From Capnocytophaga cynodegmi DSM 19736 (lineage in GTDB: Bacteria > Bacteroidota > Bacteroidia > Flavobacteriales > Flavobacteriaceae): a stretch of 64,000 nucleotides of DNA. Below the pieces are notes generated by a model. It ran no database searches, was not told where the DNA came from, and was given only the letters and a program-made list of their open reading frames with translations. Position 1 is the stretch's first letter. The number at the start of each line of letters is the position of its first letter. This document shows positions 26,568 through 36,859 of the stretch, piece after piece. Both the position numbers and the translations under genes were made by a program. The stretch covers positions 192,814 through 256,813 of the forward strand of contig NZ_KB900703.1 in NCBI RefSeq assembly GCF_000379185.1, written 5' to 3'.

Positions 26568-28499
26568 TTATTCTAATTTTCGGTTGATAATTCTATCCAT
26601 ATAATCCTGAATGAAAGCCTGTAAGTCTTTAATGCCTTTTTCTATTTCTGGATTATTTTCTTTGCCTATTAAGTTGTTTTTCAGTGCTTCATCTTCTTTT
26701 TGAAAAATTCCATTTACGCTTCCATCTTCATTTAAAACATAAATGTAATTTCCTTGCATTAGCCTATAAACGTGTGAATCAGAAATATATGCTCGAGGGG
26801 TTTCTTCTTTATCAGAGAACAAACTACGTCCCCACGAACGAAAAGGTTGATTGTAACCAATTAAATCAACAACTGAAGGATAAATATCTATTTGCTGAGC
26901 TATTTCTGACGAAATTCCTTTGCCAACCAATTCAGGATTAGGGCTATAAAAAATTAGAGTAGCTCCAGTAGTTGTGATGGGCTGTTTGTAAAGGTCATAA
27001 AAAATTTGATTTGGGTGGTCGTTAGTAAAAACAAAAATAGTATTGTTGTACCAACTTTCTTTCTGAGCTGACTCAAAAAACTTTTTCAGAGCGTAGTCTG
27101 TATACTGAATGCATTGGTGCATTTCAACATTTCCTTTATCGAATTTACCTTCATATTTTTCTGGAATTTTGAAAGGATGGTGTGATGAGACGGTAAATAT
27201 TGTTCCTAAAAAAGGCTGTTGTTTTTTGCTTAATTCATCGTTCATAAACTGAAGGAAAGGCTCGTCCCAAATACCCCATACACCGTCAAAATCAGCATCG
27301 TTATTATATTCATCTTTTCCAAAGTAATTATCAAAGCCTAGAATATTTGAAAAACCTAAAAATCCCATAGAACCATTAGGTGCGGAATGGAAAAATGACG
27401 TGTTGTATCCCATTTTTTTGGCAATTGAAACAACAGATTCAGTAGGTTGTTGCACATAAGGAGAGGAGGTATAAGCCACCTGAAAGGTAGGGATTCCTGC
27501 GTAAATTGACGACATTCCGTGAATGGATTGTCTTCCGTTACCATACGCATTGTCAAATATATAGGAATGCTGAGCTAATGAGTCCAAAAAGGGAGTGTAC
27601 GATTTGTAATTAGGAATATTTCTTGAAGAGTTTAGGCAACCTACATATTCTCTTCCAAAACTTTCCAAAATGAAAATTACGATATTGGGCTTGTTGGTTA
27701 CTTTTCTGTTATATTGCTTTATTGGAAGAATATTTTTCTGAATATACTCGTCTGAAACGAATTTATATTCTTTAAATCCTTTGTTTTTTCCGATGGTTCG
27801 AATAAGCGTGAAAGGCGTATTGAGGATAACATCAGCGTGTACCGAATTGGTTGCGTGCCGACTGGCATCCAAAATGTTTATCGGACGTGATGAATGTGCC
27901 AAACTTCCTCCCCGTATTCCTGCCAAAACACCTATTCCTATTCCTAAAAATAATAAAACAGACCATACAACATACGGAAGAGGTCGAATTTTGAAACTTT
28001 TGATGTTGATTTTTTTATAAAGGAATATCCAAAGAACGATTAGACTAATAAATATCAGTACTAAATACCAGTAATTTGCTAAAAAGATGAAAAATAATTC
28101 GGTTTTGTTTTGCTCATTTTCTACTACGGCAAACGAAGCGGTGGTTAGACGTGATTTGCTAAACGGATAGTAAATCATATCCACAAAATTGGTTGCATAA
28201 GCAATTCCGTTTGTGATGAAATAAATCCAAAAGAGTATTTTTTGGTAAGTTTTATGCGTATTTACCCATAAAGGAAACAAACTAAGCAAAATGAATAGTA
28301 AATTGACGTACAGAATAGCCGTTGTGTCGAACTTAATTCCCAAAAAGAATAATTTCAAAAGCTGACTTGTGCTAATTTCTCCTATGATTTCCGTGTTAAA
28401 AAGAAAAAATAAAAGTCGTGCAATGAAGTAGAAAATATAAACTAAAAAGATTCGGTAGAAAAAAACACCATATTCATTGGTTCGGATAAGTTTGTTCAT
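26568..28499 (-). CDS. LTA-synthase-like membrane sulfatase-fold enzyme
   Basis: 643 residues from the ATG at 28499 (MNKLIRTNEYG), preferred to an in-frame start 12 codons upstream that overlaps the promoter box. Five N-terminal transmembrane helices (to about residue 200) are followed by an extracytoplasmic alkaline-phosphatase/sulfatase domain with NIVIFILESFGREYVG, NAYGNGRQSIHGMSSIYAG, FTVSSHHPFKIPE and FVFTNDHPNQ. This architecture is that of LtaS/MdoB/EptA-like enzymes that move phosphoglycerol or phosphoethanolamine groups. In Gram-negative Bacteroidota the acceptor is unknown; lipid A or glycan decoration is an inference. Confidence 0.85.
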   Translation of the reverse strand: MNKLIRTNEYGVFFYRIFLVYIFYFIARLLFFLFNTEIIGEISTSQLLKLFFLGIKFDTTAILYVNLLFILLSLFPLWVNTHKTYQKILFWIYFITNGIAYATNFVDMIYYPFSKSRLTTASFAVVENEQNKTELFFIFLANYWYLVLIFISLIVLWIFLYKKINIKSFKIRPLPYVVWSVLLFLGIGIGVLAGIRGGSLAHSSRPINILDASRHATNSVHADVILNTPFTLIRTIGKNKGFKEYKFVSDEYIQKNILPIKQYNRKVTNKPNIVIFILESFGREYVGCLNSSRNIPNYKSYTPFLDSLAQHSYIFDNAYGNGRQSIHGMSSIYAGIPTFQVAYTSSPYVQQPTESVVSIAKKMGYNTSFFHSAPNGSMGFLGFSNILGFDNYFGKDEYNNDADFDGVWGIWDEPFLQFMNDELSKKQQPFLGTIFTVSSHHPFKIPEKYEGKFDKGNVEMHQCIQYTDYALKKFFESAQKESWYNNTIFVFTNDHPNQIFYDLYKQPITTTGATLIFYSPNPELVGKGISSEIAQQIDIYPSVVDLIGYNQPFRSWGRSLFSDKEETPRAYISDSHVYRLMQGNYIYVLNEDGSVNGIFQKEDEALKNNLIGKENNPEIEKGIKDLQAFIQDYMDRIINRKLE

Positions 28500-28532
28500 A
28501 AAACTTTGATGTTGCAATTTGTAATGAGAAAG

Positions 28533-28540
28533 CAAAGATA
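28533..28540 (-). promoter_or_regulatory. -7 promoter box of the LTA-synthase-like gene
   Basis: Leftward TATCTTTG, 33 bases before the chosen start at 28499. Confidence 0.5.
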
Positions 28541-28739
28541 CGGATAGTTAAAAAAATACCAATATGTAAAACATCGGAAATATATATTGGTATAATCTGA
28601 AAAAGAAAAATCATTAAAGCTTCTTTAATAAGTGTTAAAATTATGCTCTTGATGGTTAAAAATATTAAATTTGAATCTGTAATTCCTTTAATATTAACTA
28701 TGTATTAGGAAATAATATTTTCTTTTCCTATAAAATGAC

Positions 28740-28747
28740 TATTTTTG
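28740..28747 (+). promoter_or_regulatory. -7 promoter box of the lysozyme-fold gene
   Basis: TATTTTTG, 66 bases before the ATG at 28814. The 28541-28739 stretch between the divergent promoters holds nothing else recognisable. Confidence 0.45.
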
Positions 28748-28813
28748 CACCCGCTAATTTTAAGCAGAAATTGTTTCACTTTGTGAAAGTATCGTAAGTC
28801 TTAAAGAAACTAA

Positions 28814-29467
28814 ATGAAAATGATTAATGCAAAGAGGAGGTATCTTTTTACAATTTTGGGATTGCTTAGTTTTGTTTGTATGTGTTTTACAATCAGCGAT
28901 GAGCAAATCAAAGAAATTCAAGTTCACAGAAATTTTGTTGTAGAAAAACCTCAGTTGGCAACTGTGTTGCCAGTACAAGAAAATGAAAAAAACAGTACTT
29001 TAAATCCGCCACTTATTGGCAAAACGTTCATTGGCTTTAAAGAAGCCTTAGCTTACAGAGAATCCCGAGGTAACTATTTTATTGTAAATCAATACGGTTA
29101 TATGGGTAAGTATCAGTTCGGGAAGTCAGCTTTGCAGTTTTATGGAGTTAAAAATGCAGAAGAATTTCTGAAATCTCCTGAACAACAAGAACGACTTTTT
29201 ACCCTGAGTGTTAAGAGAAACAAATGGGTATTAAGAAAAGAAATCAAACAATTTGCGGGTAAACGTATTAATGGTATTTATATTACCGAATCAGGAATTC
29301 TAGCAGCAGCGCATCTTGCTGGAGCTCAGAATGTTAAGAATTATTTTAAAAGTAGAGGTGGTTATGCTTTTGCTGATGCAAACGGGACAACTTTGCAAAA
29401 TTATTTGAAAAATTTTGCTGGTTATGAAGTAGAACACATTATTCCTGAAAAATTACCAAGATTTTAA
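28814..29467 (+). CDS. Lysozyme-fold (transglycosylase-like) exported protein
   Basis: 217 residues with an N-terminal hydrophobic export or anchor segment (about residues 9-26). The stretch FKEALAYRESRGNYFIVN, then YGYMGKYQFGKSAL, has the catalytic-glutamate context (Glu in RESRG) of goose-type lysozyme/lytic transglycosylase folds, and ITESGILAAAHLAG further on is a second conserved helix. Likely acts on peptidoglycan in the periplasm. Lacks any LysM or other binding domain. Activity is inferred from motif order only. Confidence 0.7.
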   Translation: MKMINAKRRYLFTILGLLSFVCMCFTISDEQIKEIQVHRNFVVEKPQLATVLPVQENEKNSTLNPPLIGKTFIGFKEALAYRESRGNYFIVNQYGYMGKYQFGKSALQFYGVKNAEEFLKSPEQQERLFTLSVKRNKWVLRKEIKQFAGKRINGIYITESGILAAAHLAGAQNVKNYFKSRGGYAFADANGTTLQNYLKNFAGYEVEHIIPEKLPRF

Positions 29468-29486
29468 CCATATTATTTATACATAT

Positions 29487-29520
29487 AAGAAGTTATCCAA
29501 AAAAGGGTAACTTCTTTTTC
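29487..29520 (+). terminator. Terminator after the lysozyme-fold gene
   Basis: AAGAAGTTATCC pairs with GGGTAACTTCTT (one wobble), six-base A loop, then T run. Confidence 0.75.
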
Positions 29521-29536
29521 TTTGCAATAAAATGCA

Positions 29537-29544
29537 TATATTTG
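29537..29544 (+). promoter_or_regulatory. -7 promoter box of rnhB
   Basis: TATATTTG, 54 bases before the ATG at 29599. Confidence 0.45.
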
Positions 29545-29598
29545 CAAGGAAAAATGTAGGTAAATTAATGTGATTTATCGCACAAAGAGTTAAAAAGA

Positions 29599-30192
29599 AT
29601 GCAGTTGTATTATCATACACATAATGAGGCAGGTACAGATGAAGCAGGGAGAGGTTGCCTTGCAGGTCCTGTTACGGCTGCTGCGGTAATTCTTCCGAAA
29701 GATTTTAAGAATGATTTGCTGACAGATTCTAAGCAACTTACTGAAAGACAGCGATTATTTTTAAAACCCATCATTGAAAAAGAAGCAATTTGTTATGCGG
29801 TCGCACACGTTTTTCCTGCTGAAATAGATGAAATCAATATTTTACGAGCGTCTATTTTGGCAATGCACAAAGCTTTGGGGCAACTCTTCAAAAAACCTGA
29901 ATTTATTGCTGTTGATGGGAACAGATTTGCTAAATTTGGTGATATTCCTCACGCCTGTGTGGTGAAAGGAGATGCTAAAATACAAACAATTGCTGCGGCT
30001 TCTGTTCTGGCTAAAACATATCGTGATGCCTATATGGAGCAGATAGATGAAGAGTTCCCAATGTACCAGTGGAAGAAAAACAAAGGATACCCTACAATTG
30101 CCCACCGAAAAGCAATTGAAAATTACGGAATTACACCTTATCATAGAAAAACATTCCAGTTGTTGCCTTCACAGTTGAAATTAGAATTTTAA
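29599..30192 (+). CDS. rnhB: Ribonuclease HII
   Basis: 197 residues, typical length. The catalytic motif [20 protein letters not shown] sits at the N-terminus, followed by [40 protein letters not shown] and the C-terminal [18 protein letters not shown]. It nicks RNA-DNA hybrids at embedded ribonucleotides, a metal-dependent reaction in the cytoplasm. 27 bases before the next gene. Confidence 0.96.
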   Translation: MQLYYHTHNEAGTDEAGRGCLAGPVTAAAVILPKDFKNDLLTDSKQLTERQRLFLKPIIEKEAICYAVAHVFPAEIDEINILRASILAMHKALGQLFKKPEFIAVDGNRFAKFGDIPHACVVKGDAKIQTIAAASVLAKTYRDAYMEQIDEEFPMYQWKKNKGYPTIAHRKAIENYGITPYHRKTFQLLPSQLKLEF

Positions 30193-30219
30193 AATAAATT
30201 AGCGTTTTAAAAATACGAT

Positions 30220-31269
30220 ATGAAAAAATATTACAATTCACTTTTTGTTACATTTTTGTTGTTAATGTTGCTAAAAGTACAGGCACAAGAAAAGAAATTT
30301 ATGGTCAGAACAATTGCCTTTTACAATGTAGAAAACTTATTTGACACAATTAACGACCCTCGAAAGTTTGATGATGACCGCACCCCTGAAGGGGCAGACC
30401 GCTGGACTTCAAAAGTTTACAATGACCACGTCCAGAAAATCGCAAAAGTAATTTCGGAAATAGGAAGTGATGTAACTAAACAAGCTCCCGATATTGTGGG
30501 ATTGTGCGAGGTTGAAAATCAAAATGTTATAACTGATTTGATAAACACGGATTATCTTAAAAAGTACAATTACGGTATTGTTCATTATGATTCTCCTGAT
30601 AGTCGAGGCATTGACGTAGCTCTAATCTACAAAAAAAATATATTCAAACCGACCTCAACTTCAAAACATCATTTGGAAATTTACGAAGTAGATGGCAAAC
30701 GTAGGTACACACGCGACCAACTTTTGGTGAGTGGAATGTTTGATGGTGAACCGATGCATCTTATTGTAAATCACTGGCCTTCAAGAAGTGGTGGAGAGGC
30801 CGCAAGTCGTCCTAAGCGGGAAGCTGCGGCAACGCTGAATAAAAAAATAATTGATTCACTTTTGGCAGAAAATCCTGATGCAAAAATCTTGAGTATGGGT
30901 GATTTTAATGATGACCCAACCAATACAAGTTTCAAAAAAATACTCAAGACTGAAGGAAAGAAAGAAAGAGTGAAATCTGGAGGGTTGTATAATCCAATGG
31001 AAGAAATGCTTAAAAAAGGGATTGGTTCTCTGGCATATCAAGATGGTTGGAATTTGTTCGATCAAATTTATTTCACACAAGAACTTTTAAAAGAAGATAA
31101 ATCAACCTATCGATATTGGAAAGCTGGTGTGTTTAATAAATCTTATTTGGCAAATCAAAAAGGACGATATAAAGGGTATCCTTTCCGGAGTATGTCCAAC
31201 GGAAATTATACTTGGGGCTATTCCGACCATTTTCCTGTTTACCTTTATCTAATTAAAGAAAAGAAATAA
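30220..31269 (+). CDS. Exported endonuclease/exonuclease/phosphatase-family protein
   Basis: 349 residues with a signal peptide (MKKYYNSLFVTFLLLMLLKVQA-QEKK). EEP-fold motifs are present in order: FYNVENLF, the metal-binding glutamate in DIVGLCEVEN, SRGIDVALIYKK, LIVNHWPSR, LSMGDFNDDPTN and the terminal SDHFPVYLYL. Such exported proteins in Bacteroidota are annotated as nucleases or phosphodiesterases; substrate unknown. Ends in a strong terminator. Confidence 0.88.
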   Translation: MKKYYNSLFVTFLLLMLLKVQAQEKKFMVRTIAFYNVENLFDTINDPRKFDDDRTPEGADRWTSKVYNDHVQKIAKVISEIGSDVTKQAPDIVGLCEVENQNVITDLINTDYLKKYNYGIVHYDSPDSRGIDVALIYKKNIFKPTSTSKHHLEIYEVDGKRRYTRDQLLVSGMFDGEPMHLIVNHWPSRSGGEAASRPKREAAATLNKKIIDSLLAENPDAKILSMGDFNDDPTNTSFKKILKTEGKKERVKSGGLYNPMEEMLKKGIGSLAYQDGWNLFDQIYFTQELLKEDKSTYRYWKAGVFNKSYLANQKGRYKGYPFRSMSNGNYTWGYSDHFPVYLYLIKEKK

Positions 31270-31275
31270 GCTAGA

Positions 31276-31318
31276 AGAAAGTTCAAAATATAGAAATGTT
31301 TTTGAACTTTCTTTTTTT
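31276..31318 (+). terminator. Terminator after the EEP-family gene
   Basis: AGAAAGTTCAAAA (31276-31288) pairs with TTTTGAACTTTCT (31300-31312), followed by a T run. Confidence 0.85.
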
Positions 31319-31381
31319 GGAAAATTTTAATGTGTAAAATATTTTTATTGGAAAAATATTTTGTTTTTATGAAATAACATA

Positions 31382-31389
31382 TATTTTTG
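31382..31389 (+). promoter_or_regulatory. -7 promoter box of the NhaC-like gene
   Basis: TATTTTTG, 26 bases before the ATG at 31416. Confidence 0.5.
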
Positions 31390-31415
31390 TACCTTGAAAT
31401 TTTATTCCGTATTAG

Positions 31416-32711
31416 ATGGCTTTTAAAAAAGAAATTGGTGTTATTTCGATTATCCCTCTCTTGGTTTTTGTTGCAATTTTCTTGGGCGGAGGGATTTACC
31501 TCAATGATTTTTACTCGTTACGAACGCCTTTGGTAGCTTTGGTAGGTGTTGTAGTAGCACTATTGATTTACAAAGCATCTTTTACAGAAAAAATAAACAT
31601 CTTCTTCAAAGGAGCTGGAGATTCTAATGTGTTGACAATGTGTGTTATTGTCCTTTTTGCAGGAGCCTTTGCTACTGTTGCAAAAGCCTCTGGAAGTGTG
31701 GATAGCATTGTCAGTTTAGGAATATCATACATTTCACCACAATATTTTCCGATAGGTGTATTTGTAATAGCTTCATTTTTATCATTTTCAACAGGAACTT
31801 CTGTAGGTACAATCACAACATTAGCTCCTATTGTGATTAGTCTGGCAGGACAAAGCGATTTGAATGCTTCTTTGTTAGGAGCTTCCTTACTTTCTGGTGC
31901 AATGTTTGGTGATAATCTTTCATTGATTTCCGATACAACCATAGTGGCCACACAAACAATGGGTTGCAAAATGAATGAAAAGATGAAAGCAAATGCACGA
32001 ATAGCATTTCCAGCAGCAATACTGACTATAGTTATTCTATTGTTTTTAGGAAATTCTCAGGCAAAAGAGATAATTATTGAAACACAAAAGGATTTTAATG
32101 TTGTTTTAATATTACCTTATTTGGCTGTGGTTGTATTGTCGCTTTTGGGTGTAAATGTTTTTGTTTCCCTGTTTTTGGGTGTTATTTTTTCCGGAACGCT
32201 GGGTATAATCTACGGGAATTTTAGTTTTCTTGGGTTTGTAAATCATACATATCAAGGATTTACGGATATGTCTGAAATTTTTCTTCTGTTCTTTTTTACT
32301 GGTGGATTGGCGGCATTGGTGGAACATTTTGGAGGAATTCAATTTATGATGAAATTTATCCAAAAGCATATCAAATCGCCAAAGACAGCATTGCTTGGAA
32401 TGGGGACTTTGGTAGGTACAACCGATTTTTGTGTGGCAAACAACACAGTTTCAATCCTGATAGTTTCAAAAGTTTCTAGAAAGATAGCCAATCAATTTCA
32501 GATTTCAGGCAGAGATGCGGCGTCTGTTTTGGATATTTTTTCGTGTTACGTACAAGGTATTATTCCGTACGGAGCACAAATTATAGCATTAATTGAACTC
32601 AGTAAAGGAGCAATTAGCTATCCCGACGTGGTTGTTTATGCTATTTATCTACATTTGTTATTGCTTTCTGCTTTGGTGTATATTTTTGTCAGAAGATATG
32701 AAAAAGTTTGA
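31416..32711 (+). CDS. NhaC-family Na+/H+ antiporter
   Basis: 431 residues with about eleven hydrophobic segments. Family blocks include AGAFATVAKASGSVDSIV, FSTGTSVGTITTLAPIVISL, LSGAMFGDNLSLISDTTIVA and TDFCVANNTVSILIVSK, the last two carrying the conserved acidic and polar residues of NhaC-type exchangers. Inner-membrane antiporter exchanging cytoplasmic sodium for external protons; ion specificity not shown by sequence. Monocistronic, convergent with alaS. Confidence 0.88.
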   Translation: MAFKKEIGVISIIPLLVFVAIFLGGGIYLNDFYSLRTPLVALVGVVVALLIYKASFTEKINIFFKGAGDSNVLTMCVIVLFAGAFATVAKASGSVDSIVSLGISYISPQYFPIGVFVIASFLSFSTGTSVGTITTLAPIVISLAGQSDLNASLLGASLLSGAMFGDNLSLISDTTIVATQTMGCKMNEKMKANARIAFPAAILTIVILLFLGNSQAKEIIIETQKDFNVVLILPYLAVVVLSLLGVNVFVSLFLGVIFSGTLGIIYGNFSFLGFVNHTYQGFTDMSEIFLLFFFTGGLAALVEHFGGIQFMMKFIQKHIKSPKTALLGMGTLVGTTDFCVANNTVSILIVSKVSRKIANQFQISGRDAASVLDIFSCYVQGIIPYGAQIIALIELSKGAISYPDVVVYAIYLHLLLLSALVYIFVRRYEKV

Positions 32712-32778
32712 TCTTGAGTCTACATTCTCGGATTCAAATGTCTGGTAATTATTATTTTTATAAGAGGTAAATATTTAA

Positions 32779-32815
32779 AAACAAAAACACGAGATTTTAT
32801 CTCGTGTTTTTGTTT
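32779..32815. terminator. Bidirectional terminator between nhaC-like gene and alaS
   Basis: 17-bp perfect stem AAACAAAAACACGAGAT / ATCTCGTGTTTTTGTTT with a three-base loop. Confidence 0.85.
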
Positions 32816-32825
32816 GATTTAAACT

Positions 32826-35462
32826 CTATTTTATGTAGTTTTCAACTTCTCTTAAAGCCTCATCAATACCTGCTGGATTTTTACCCCCTGCTGTGGCAAA
32901 GAAAGGTTGTCCGCCTCCGCCTCCGTGAATGTATTTGCCCAACTCGCGAACTACTTTCCCTGCATCTAATCCTTTTTCAGAGACTAAATCTTTGGATATG
33001 TAGCACAATAACAGAGCTTTGCCGTCTTCTTGCTCAGAACCAAATAAAATAAAGGCGTTGGGCACTTCATTTCCTAATTGGAAAGCAAGGTCTTTTAAAT
33101 TGGCAACGTCTAAATTCACTTTTTGCGACAGAAAAGCTATTCCGTTTACCTCCTTAAATTCATTTTTTAGGTTAGATTTGAGGTTTTTAGCTTGTTCTTT
33201 CTTTAAATTTTCAAGTTCTTTTTGCAGACGATTGTTTTCTTCTTGCAGATTTTCAACAGCTTTAAGCGGGTCTTGTGCGTTTTTCACTAATTGACTAAGT
33301 CGGCTTACTATGGCTTCCTGTTCTTTGAAGTACGCCAAAGCTGCTTCTTGCGTAATGGCTTCAATTCGGCGAATTCCTGAAGCTACTGCTCCTTCCGACA
33401 GAATTTTAAAATACCAAATATCTACCGTATTTTTCACGTGTGTTCCTCCACAAAGCTCTTTGCTTTCGCCAAACTGAATCATACGAACCTTATCGCCATA
33501 TTTTTCTCCAAAAAGAGCCATCGCTCCAGCATCCATCGCTTGTTGTATAGGAATGTTGCGGTGTTCCTGCAAGTCTATTTTTTGCTGAATTCGCTCATTG
33601 ACACGTCTTTCAATCTCTGTGATTTCCTCTTGAGTAAGTTTCTGAAAATGAGAAAAGTCAAAGCGAAGATGTTTTAAATCGACCAACGAACCTTTTTGCT
33701 CCACGTGCGTTCCTAAAACCTCGCGAAGTGCTTGATGCAAAAGGTGTGTCGCTGAGTGGTTTGCTTGTGTAAAGGCTCTTCCTAACGGATGTACTTCCGC
33801 TTTGAAAGGGTCGTTGAGATTATCTGGCAAAGTCTCAGAAATATGGATAATCAGGTTGTTTTCTTTCTTAGTATCAACAATATAGGTAATACCACCATTT
33901 GCCGATTGTAACGTACCTTTATCACCTGCTTGTCCTCCTCCTTCTGGGTAAAAAGGCGTTACATTGAAAACCAATTGATAGAAAGTTCCATCTTTTTGGC
34001 TTTCTACTTTCCGATATTTTACCAAACGAACGATAGCCTCCAACGTGTCATAGCCAATGAATTCCTCTTCTTCATCGTCACGTAAAATTACCCAATCATC
34101 GGCTTTTACCTGTGCAGCAGCTCGGGAACGTTCTTTTTGTTTTTGAAGATTTTCCTCAAAGCCTTTTTCATCCAGCGTTAATCCTTTTTCAGAAAGAATG
34201 AGAGCCGTAAGGTCGATGGGAAATCCGTAAGTATCGTAAAGCTCAAAAGCCTTGCTTCCAGAAAGTTGATTGTCCGAAATATTGTTTATCATCACATCAA
34301 GCATCAACAATCCTTGTTCTAAAGTACGCAAAAAAGAGGCTTCTTCTTCTTTGATGACATTTTCTACCAAAACTTGCTGTTTTTCAATCTCTGGGAAAAC
34401 TTCACCCATCTGTAAGGCTAAAGTTTCTACCAATTTGTAGATGAAAGGCTCTTTTTGATTTAAGAAAGTGAAACCATATCGGATAGCACGACGCAAAATA
34501 CGACGAATAACATAACCTGCTCCGTTGTTGGAAGGTAGCTGTCCGTCGGCAATGGCGAAAGAAACGGCACGAATATGGTCGGCAATTACACGAATGGCAA
34601 TATTGATTTGGTCTTCCTCAGCGGAAACATTATTTCCTTTGATGTATTTGTGTTGTGTGATTTCTTCAATTCGTTGAATAATAGGAGTAAAGACATCGGT
34701 ATCGTAGTTAGATTGCACGCCTTGCAAAACCATACAAAGTCGCTCGAAGCCCATTCCTGTATCCACGTGCTGAGCAGGTAACTTTTCGAGTGAGCCGTCG
34801 GCTTTGCGATTGAACTCCATAAACACATTATTCCATATTTCGATGACCTGAGGGTGGTCTTGATTGACCAAATCACGCCCCGAAATTTTGCTTTTCTCGC
34901 TTTCCGAACGTAAATCCACGTGGATTTCAGTACACGGACCACACGGACCTTGATCGCCCATCTCCCAGAAATTGTCTTTTTTATTTCCAAGAAGAATGCG
35001 GTCTTCAGTGATGAGTCCTTTCCAAATATCGAATGATTCTTGGTCGAAAGGAACATTGTCTTCTTTACTTCCTTCAAAAACAGTTACGTATAAGTTTTTC
35101 TTTGGAATTTTGTAGACTTCAGTTAGCAATTCCCACGCCCACGCAATCGCTTCTTTTTTGAAATAATCGCCAAATGACCAGTTGCCCAGCATCTCAAACA
35201 TTGTGTGATGGTAGGTGTCTTTCCCAACTTCTTCTAAATCATTGTGTTTTCCAGATACGCGAAGACATTTTTGAGTATCGGCGATACGTTTACTTTTGGG
35301 TTTTCCATTACCTAAAAAATATTCTTTGAATTGGTTCATACCTGCATTGGTGAACATCAGTGTGGGGTCGTTTTTGATAACCATAGGTGCAGAAGGTACA
35401 ATCAGATGCCCTTTGCCCTCAAAAAATTTCAAAAATTGCTTTCTGATTTCTTGTGAAGTCAT
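32826..35462 (-). CDS. alaS: Alanyl-tRNA synthetase
   Basis: 878 residues, the normal length. Class II catalytic core starts [19 protein letters not shown] with [11 protein letters not shown] and [14 protein letters not shown]; the editing domain has the zinc ligands of [11 protein letters not shown] and CGGTH; the C-Ala domain ends in [15 protein letters not shown]. Charges tRNA-Ala and clears mischarged serine/glycine. Start ATG at 35462 agrees with the family; promoter box 41 bases upstream. Confidence 0.97.
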   Translation of the reverse strand: MTSQEIRKQFLKFFEGKGHLIVPSAPMVIKNDPTLMFTNAGMNQFKEYFLGNGKPKSKRIADTQKCLRVSGKHNDLEEVGKDTYHHTMFEMLGNWSFGDYFKKEAIAWAWELLTEVYKIPKKNLYVTVFEGSKEDNVPFDQESFDIWKGLITEDRILLGNKKDNFWEMGDQGPCGPCTEIHVDLRSESEKSKISGRDLVNQDHPQVIEIWNNVFMEFNRKADGSLEKLPAQHVDTGMGFERLCMVLQGVQSNYDTDVFTPIIQRIEEITQHKYIKGNNVSAEEDQINIAIRVIADHIRAVSFAIADGQLPSNNGAGYVIRRILRRAIRYGFTFLNQKEPFIYKLVETLALQMGEVFPEIEKQQVLVENVIKEEEASFLRTLEQGLLMLDVMINNISDNQLSGSKAFELYDTYGFPIDLTALILSEKGLTLDEKGFEENLQKQKERSRAAAQVKADDWVILRDDEEEEFIGYDTLEAIVRLVKYRKVESQKDGTFYQLVFNVTPFYPEGGGQAGDKGTLQSANGGITYIVDTKKENNLIIHISETLPDNLNDPFKAEVHPLGRAFTQANHSATHLLHQALREVLGTHVEQKGSLVDLKHLRFDFSHFQKLTQEEITEIERRVNERIQQKIDLQEHRNIPIQQAMDAGAMALFGEKYGDKVRMIQFGESKELCGGTHVKNTVDIWYFKILSEGAVASGIRRIEAITQEAALAYFKEQEAIVSRLSQLVKNAQDPLKAVENLQEENNRLQKELENLKKEQAKNLKSNLKNEFKEVNGIAFLSQKVNLDVANLKDLAFQLGNEVPNAFILFGSEQEDGKALLLCYISKDLVSEKGLDAGKVVRELGKYIHGGGGGQPFFATAGGKNPAGIDEALREVENYIK

Positions 35463-35503
35463 AAATTTACATGTGTTTTTTTTAAATGTCTTGATTTTTC
35501 GTG

Positions 35504-35511
35504 CAAAAATA
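35504..35511 (-). promoter_or_regulatory. -7 promoter box of alaS
   Basis: Leftward TATTTTTG, 41 bases before the alaS ATG. Confidence 0.5.
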
Positions 35512-35593
35512 GAAATTATTTACAAATTATTTTGTAATTCAACAAAATGATTTGATGAAACTGAGGCTAAATAAAGATTGATTTTACTTGCTT

Positions 35594-36652
35594 TTATATA
35601 TCCTGTCGGCTAATTACATAAGGTTGCGACATAGCATTAATCCAGAAGTCGTCGCTACATCTCACATTTACTGCTTCTTTACCTTCATTGAAAAGATAGT
35701 CATACCAAGGCATAAAGTAAAGCCAACGTGTGCCATTTGTCCATTGCTCTTCAATTGAAGCTTGTTTTTTAATGATTGTTCTTCCAGCCAGTAAATTTCC
35801 ACATTCGCTAAGGCTTATCATTTTTTTTGTATGTGAATTTTTTATTTGCAACCAATTGCTGTGATTTTGAGAAGCATTCTTCCCATAAAGATCTTTTCCT
35901 ATGATATCGACATAGTCGTCGCCTGGGTACCAATTATAATCATAACTCTTTTCGGTAGTCCAAACCCATATCAGGTTGTGGATTCCTTTGTTCTGAAGAT
36001 AATTGTATGCGTATTTCCACAAACGGACGTACATTTCTGCACCTTCTTTTCCCCACCAAAACCAAGCCCCAGATGCTTCGTGGAAAGGTCGCCATAGAGC
36101 AGGTATGTTTGCAGATTGTAATTTGAGTAATGTACTACAGACTTTATCCAGTTGTTCGTGGAAAAAATGACTCTCCCAAGTGTTTGATAGAAAAATATTA
36201 GAAATTTTGAACTTGGTATCCGCTTTGTAAGTGTAAGTTTCAGAGTTTTCAGATGTGGGGACATAAAAATGCCACATAAGAGCAACAATTCCTCCTGCAT
36301 TTGCCCAGTCTTTTACGGGAGTAATATTCGAATAATCAATCCAATCCGAGGGAGAATGGTGAATATGAATGAAATCGAAGCAGTTCATCGCAGGGTATTT
36401 TCCAGTGAGTTTGTAAACGTTTTCGGCTTCCTTTGTGTTCCAATTAACGTTTGCCATTGTTGAAGAAAGTATCTTTTTTCCATATATGGAGCGAAGATAT
36501 TTGTATAAGGCTTGAGTTTGTTCAGAGGCTTGGTTATCAGAAAGGTTGGGGGCTATTGTTTCTGTGGTTTCATTGCTGATATTTTCTTTAGAACAAGATT
36601 TTAAAAGAAATGATAATAACATAATGATGAATAAATAAATTATTAGTCTCAT
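35594..36652 (-). CDS. GH26 glycoside hydrolase lipoprotein (beta-mannanase-like)
   Basis: 352 residues. Lipobox LLKSC near residue 20. The GH26 catalytic segments are clear: acid/base Glu192 in WRPFHEASGAWFWWG and nucleophile Glu283 in SLSECGN, with LMWHFYVP and WTTEKSYDYNWYPGD between. GH26 enzymes are mostly endo-beta-1,4-mannanases acting outside the cell; the lipobox suggests a surface or periplasmic lipoprotein. It is not in the SusCD operon and stands alone with its own promoter. Confidence 0.9.
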   Translation of the reverse strand: MRLIIYLFIIMLLSFLLKSCSKENISNETTETIAPNLSDNQASEQTQALYKYLRSIYGKKILSSTMANVNWNTKEAENVYKLTGKYPAMNCFDFIHIHHSPSDWIDYSNITPVKDWANAGGIVALMWHFYVPTSENSETYTYKADTKFKISNIFLSNTWESHFFHEQLDKVCSTLLKLQSANIPALWRPFHEASGAWFWWGKEGAEMYVRLWKYAYNYLQNKGIHNLIWVWTTEKSYDYNWYPGDDYVDIIGKDLYGKNASQNHSNWLQIKNSHTKKMISLSECGNLLAGRTIIKKQASIEEQWTNGTRWLYFMPWYDYLFNEGKEAVNVRCSDDFWINAMSQPYVISRQDI

Positions 36653-36680
36653 TGTGGAAATTTGTCGCTTTTATATTTGA

Positions 36681-36688
36681 CAAAACTA
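36681..36688 (-). promoter_or_regulatory. -7 promoter box of the GH26 gene
   Basis: Leftward TAGTTTTG, 28 bases before the ATG at 36652. Confidence 0.45.
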
Positions 36689-36789
36689 CACAAAAATCTT
36701 TAAATATGTTTGATATTAAATTCTTTAAAATTTAGGTGATGAACATTTCTTTTGGAAAACAAATCTTTAATTTCTTAAAAAAATTTTTT

Positions 36790-36797
36790 TACCTTTG
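36790..36797 (+). promoter_or_regulatory. -7 promoter box of the M23 peptidase gene
   Basis: TACCTTTG, 62 bases before the ATG at 36860; divergent from the GH26 promoter about 100 bases away. Confidence 0.5.
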
Positions 36798-36859
36798 CCT
36801 AATCTTGATATGTTTTTTAGCATAAACAGATTGTTGAATTTGCATCACGACTAAGAAAG

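Noticed and set aside
34586..35077. 163-residue extra frame on the alaS strand
   Set aside because: Different reading frame inside alaS; basic, low-complexity translation, not a family.
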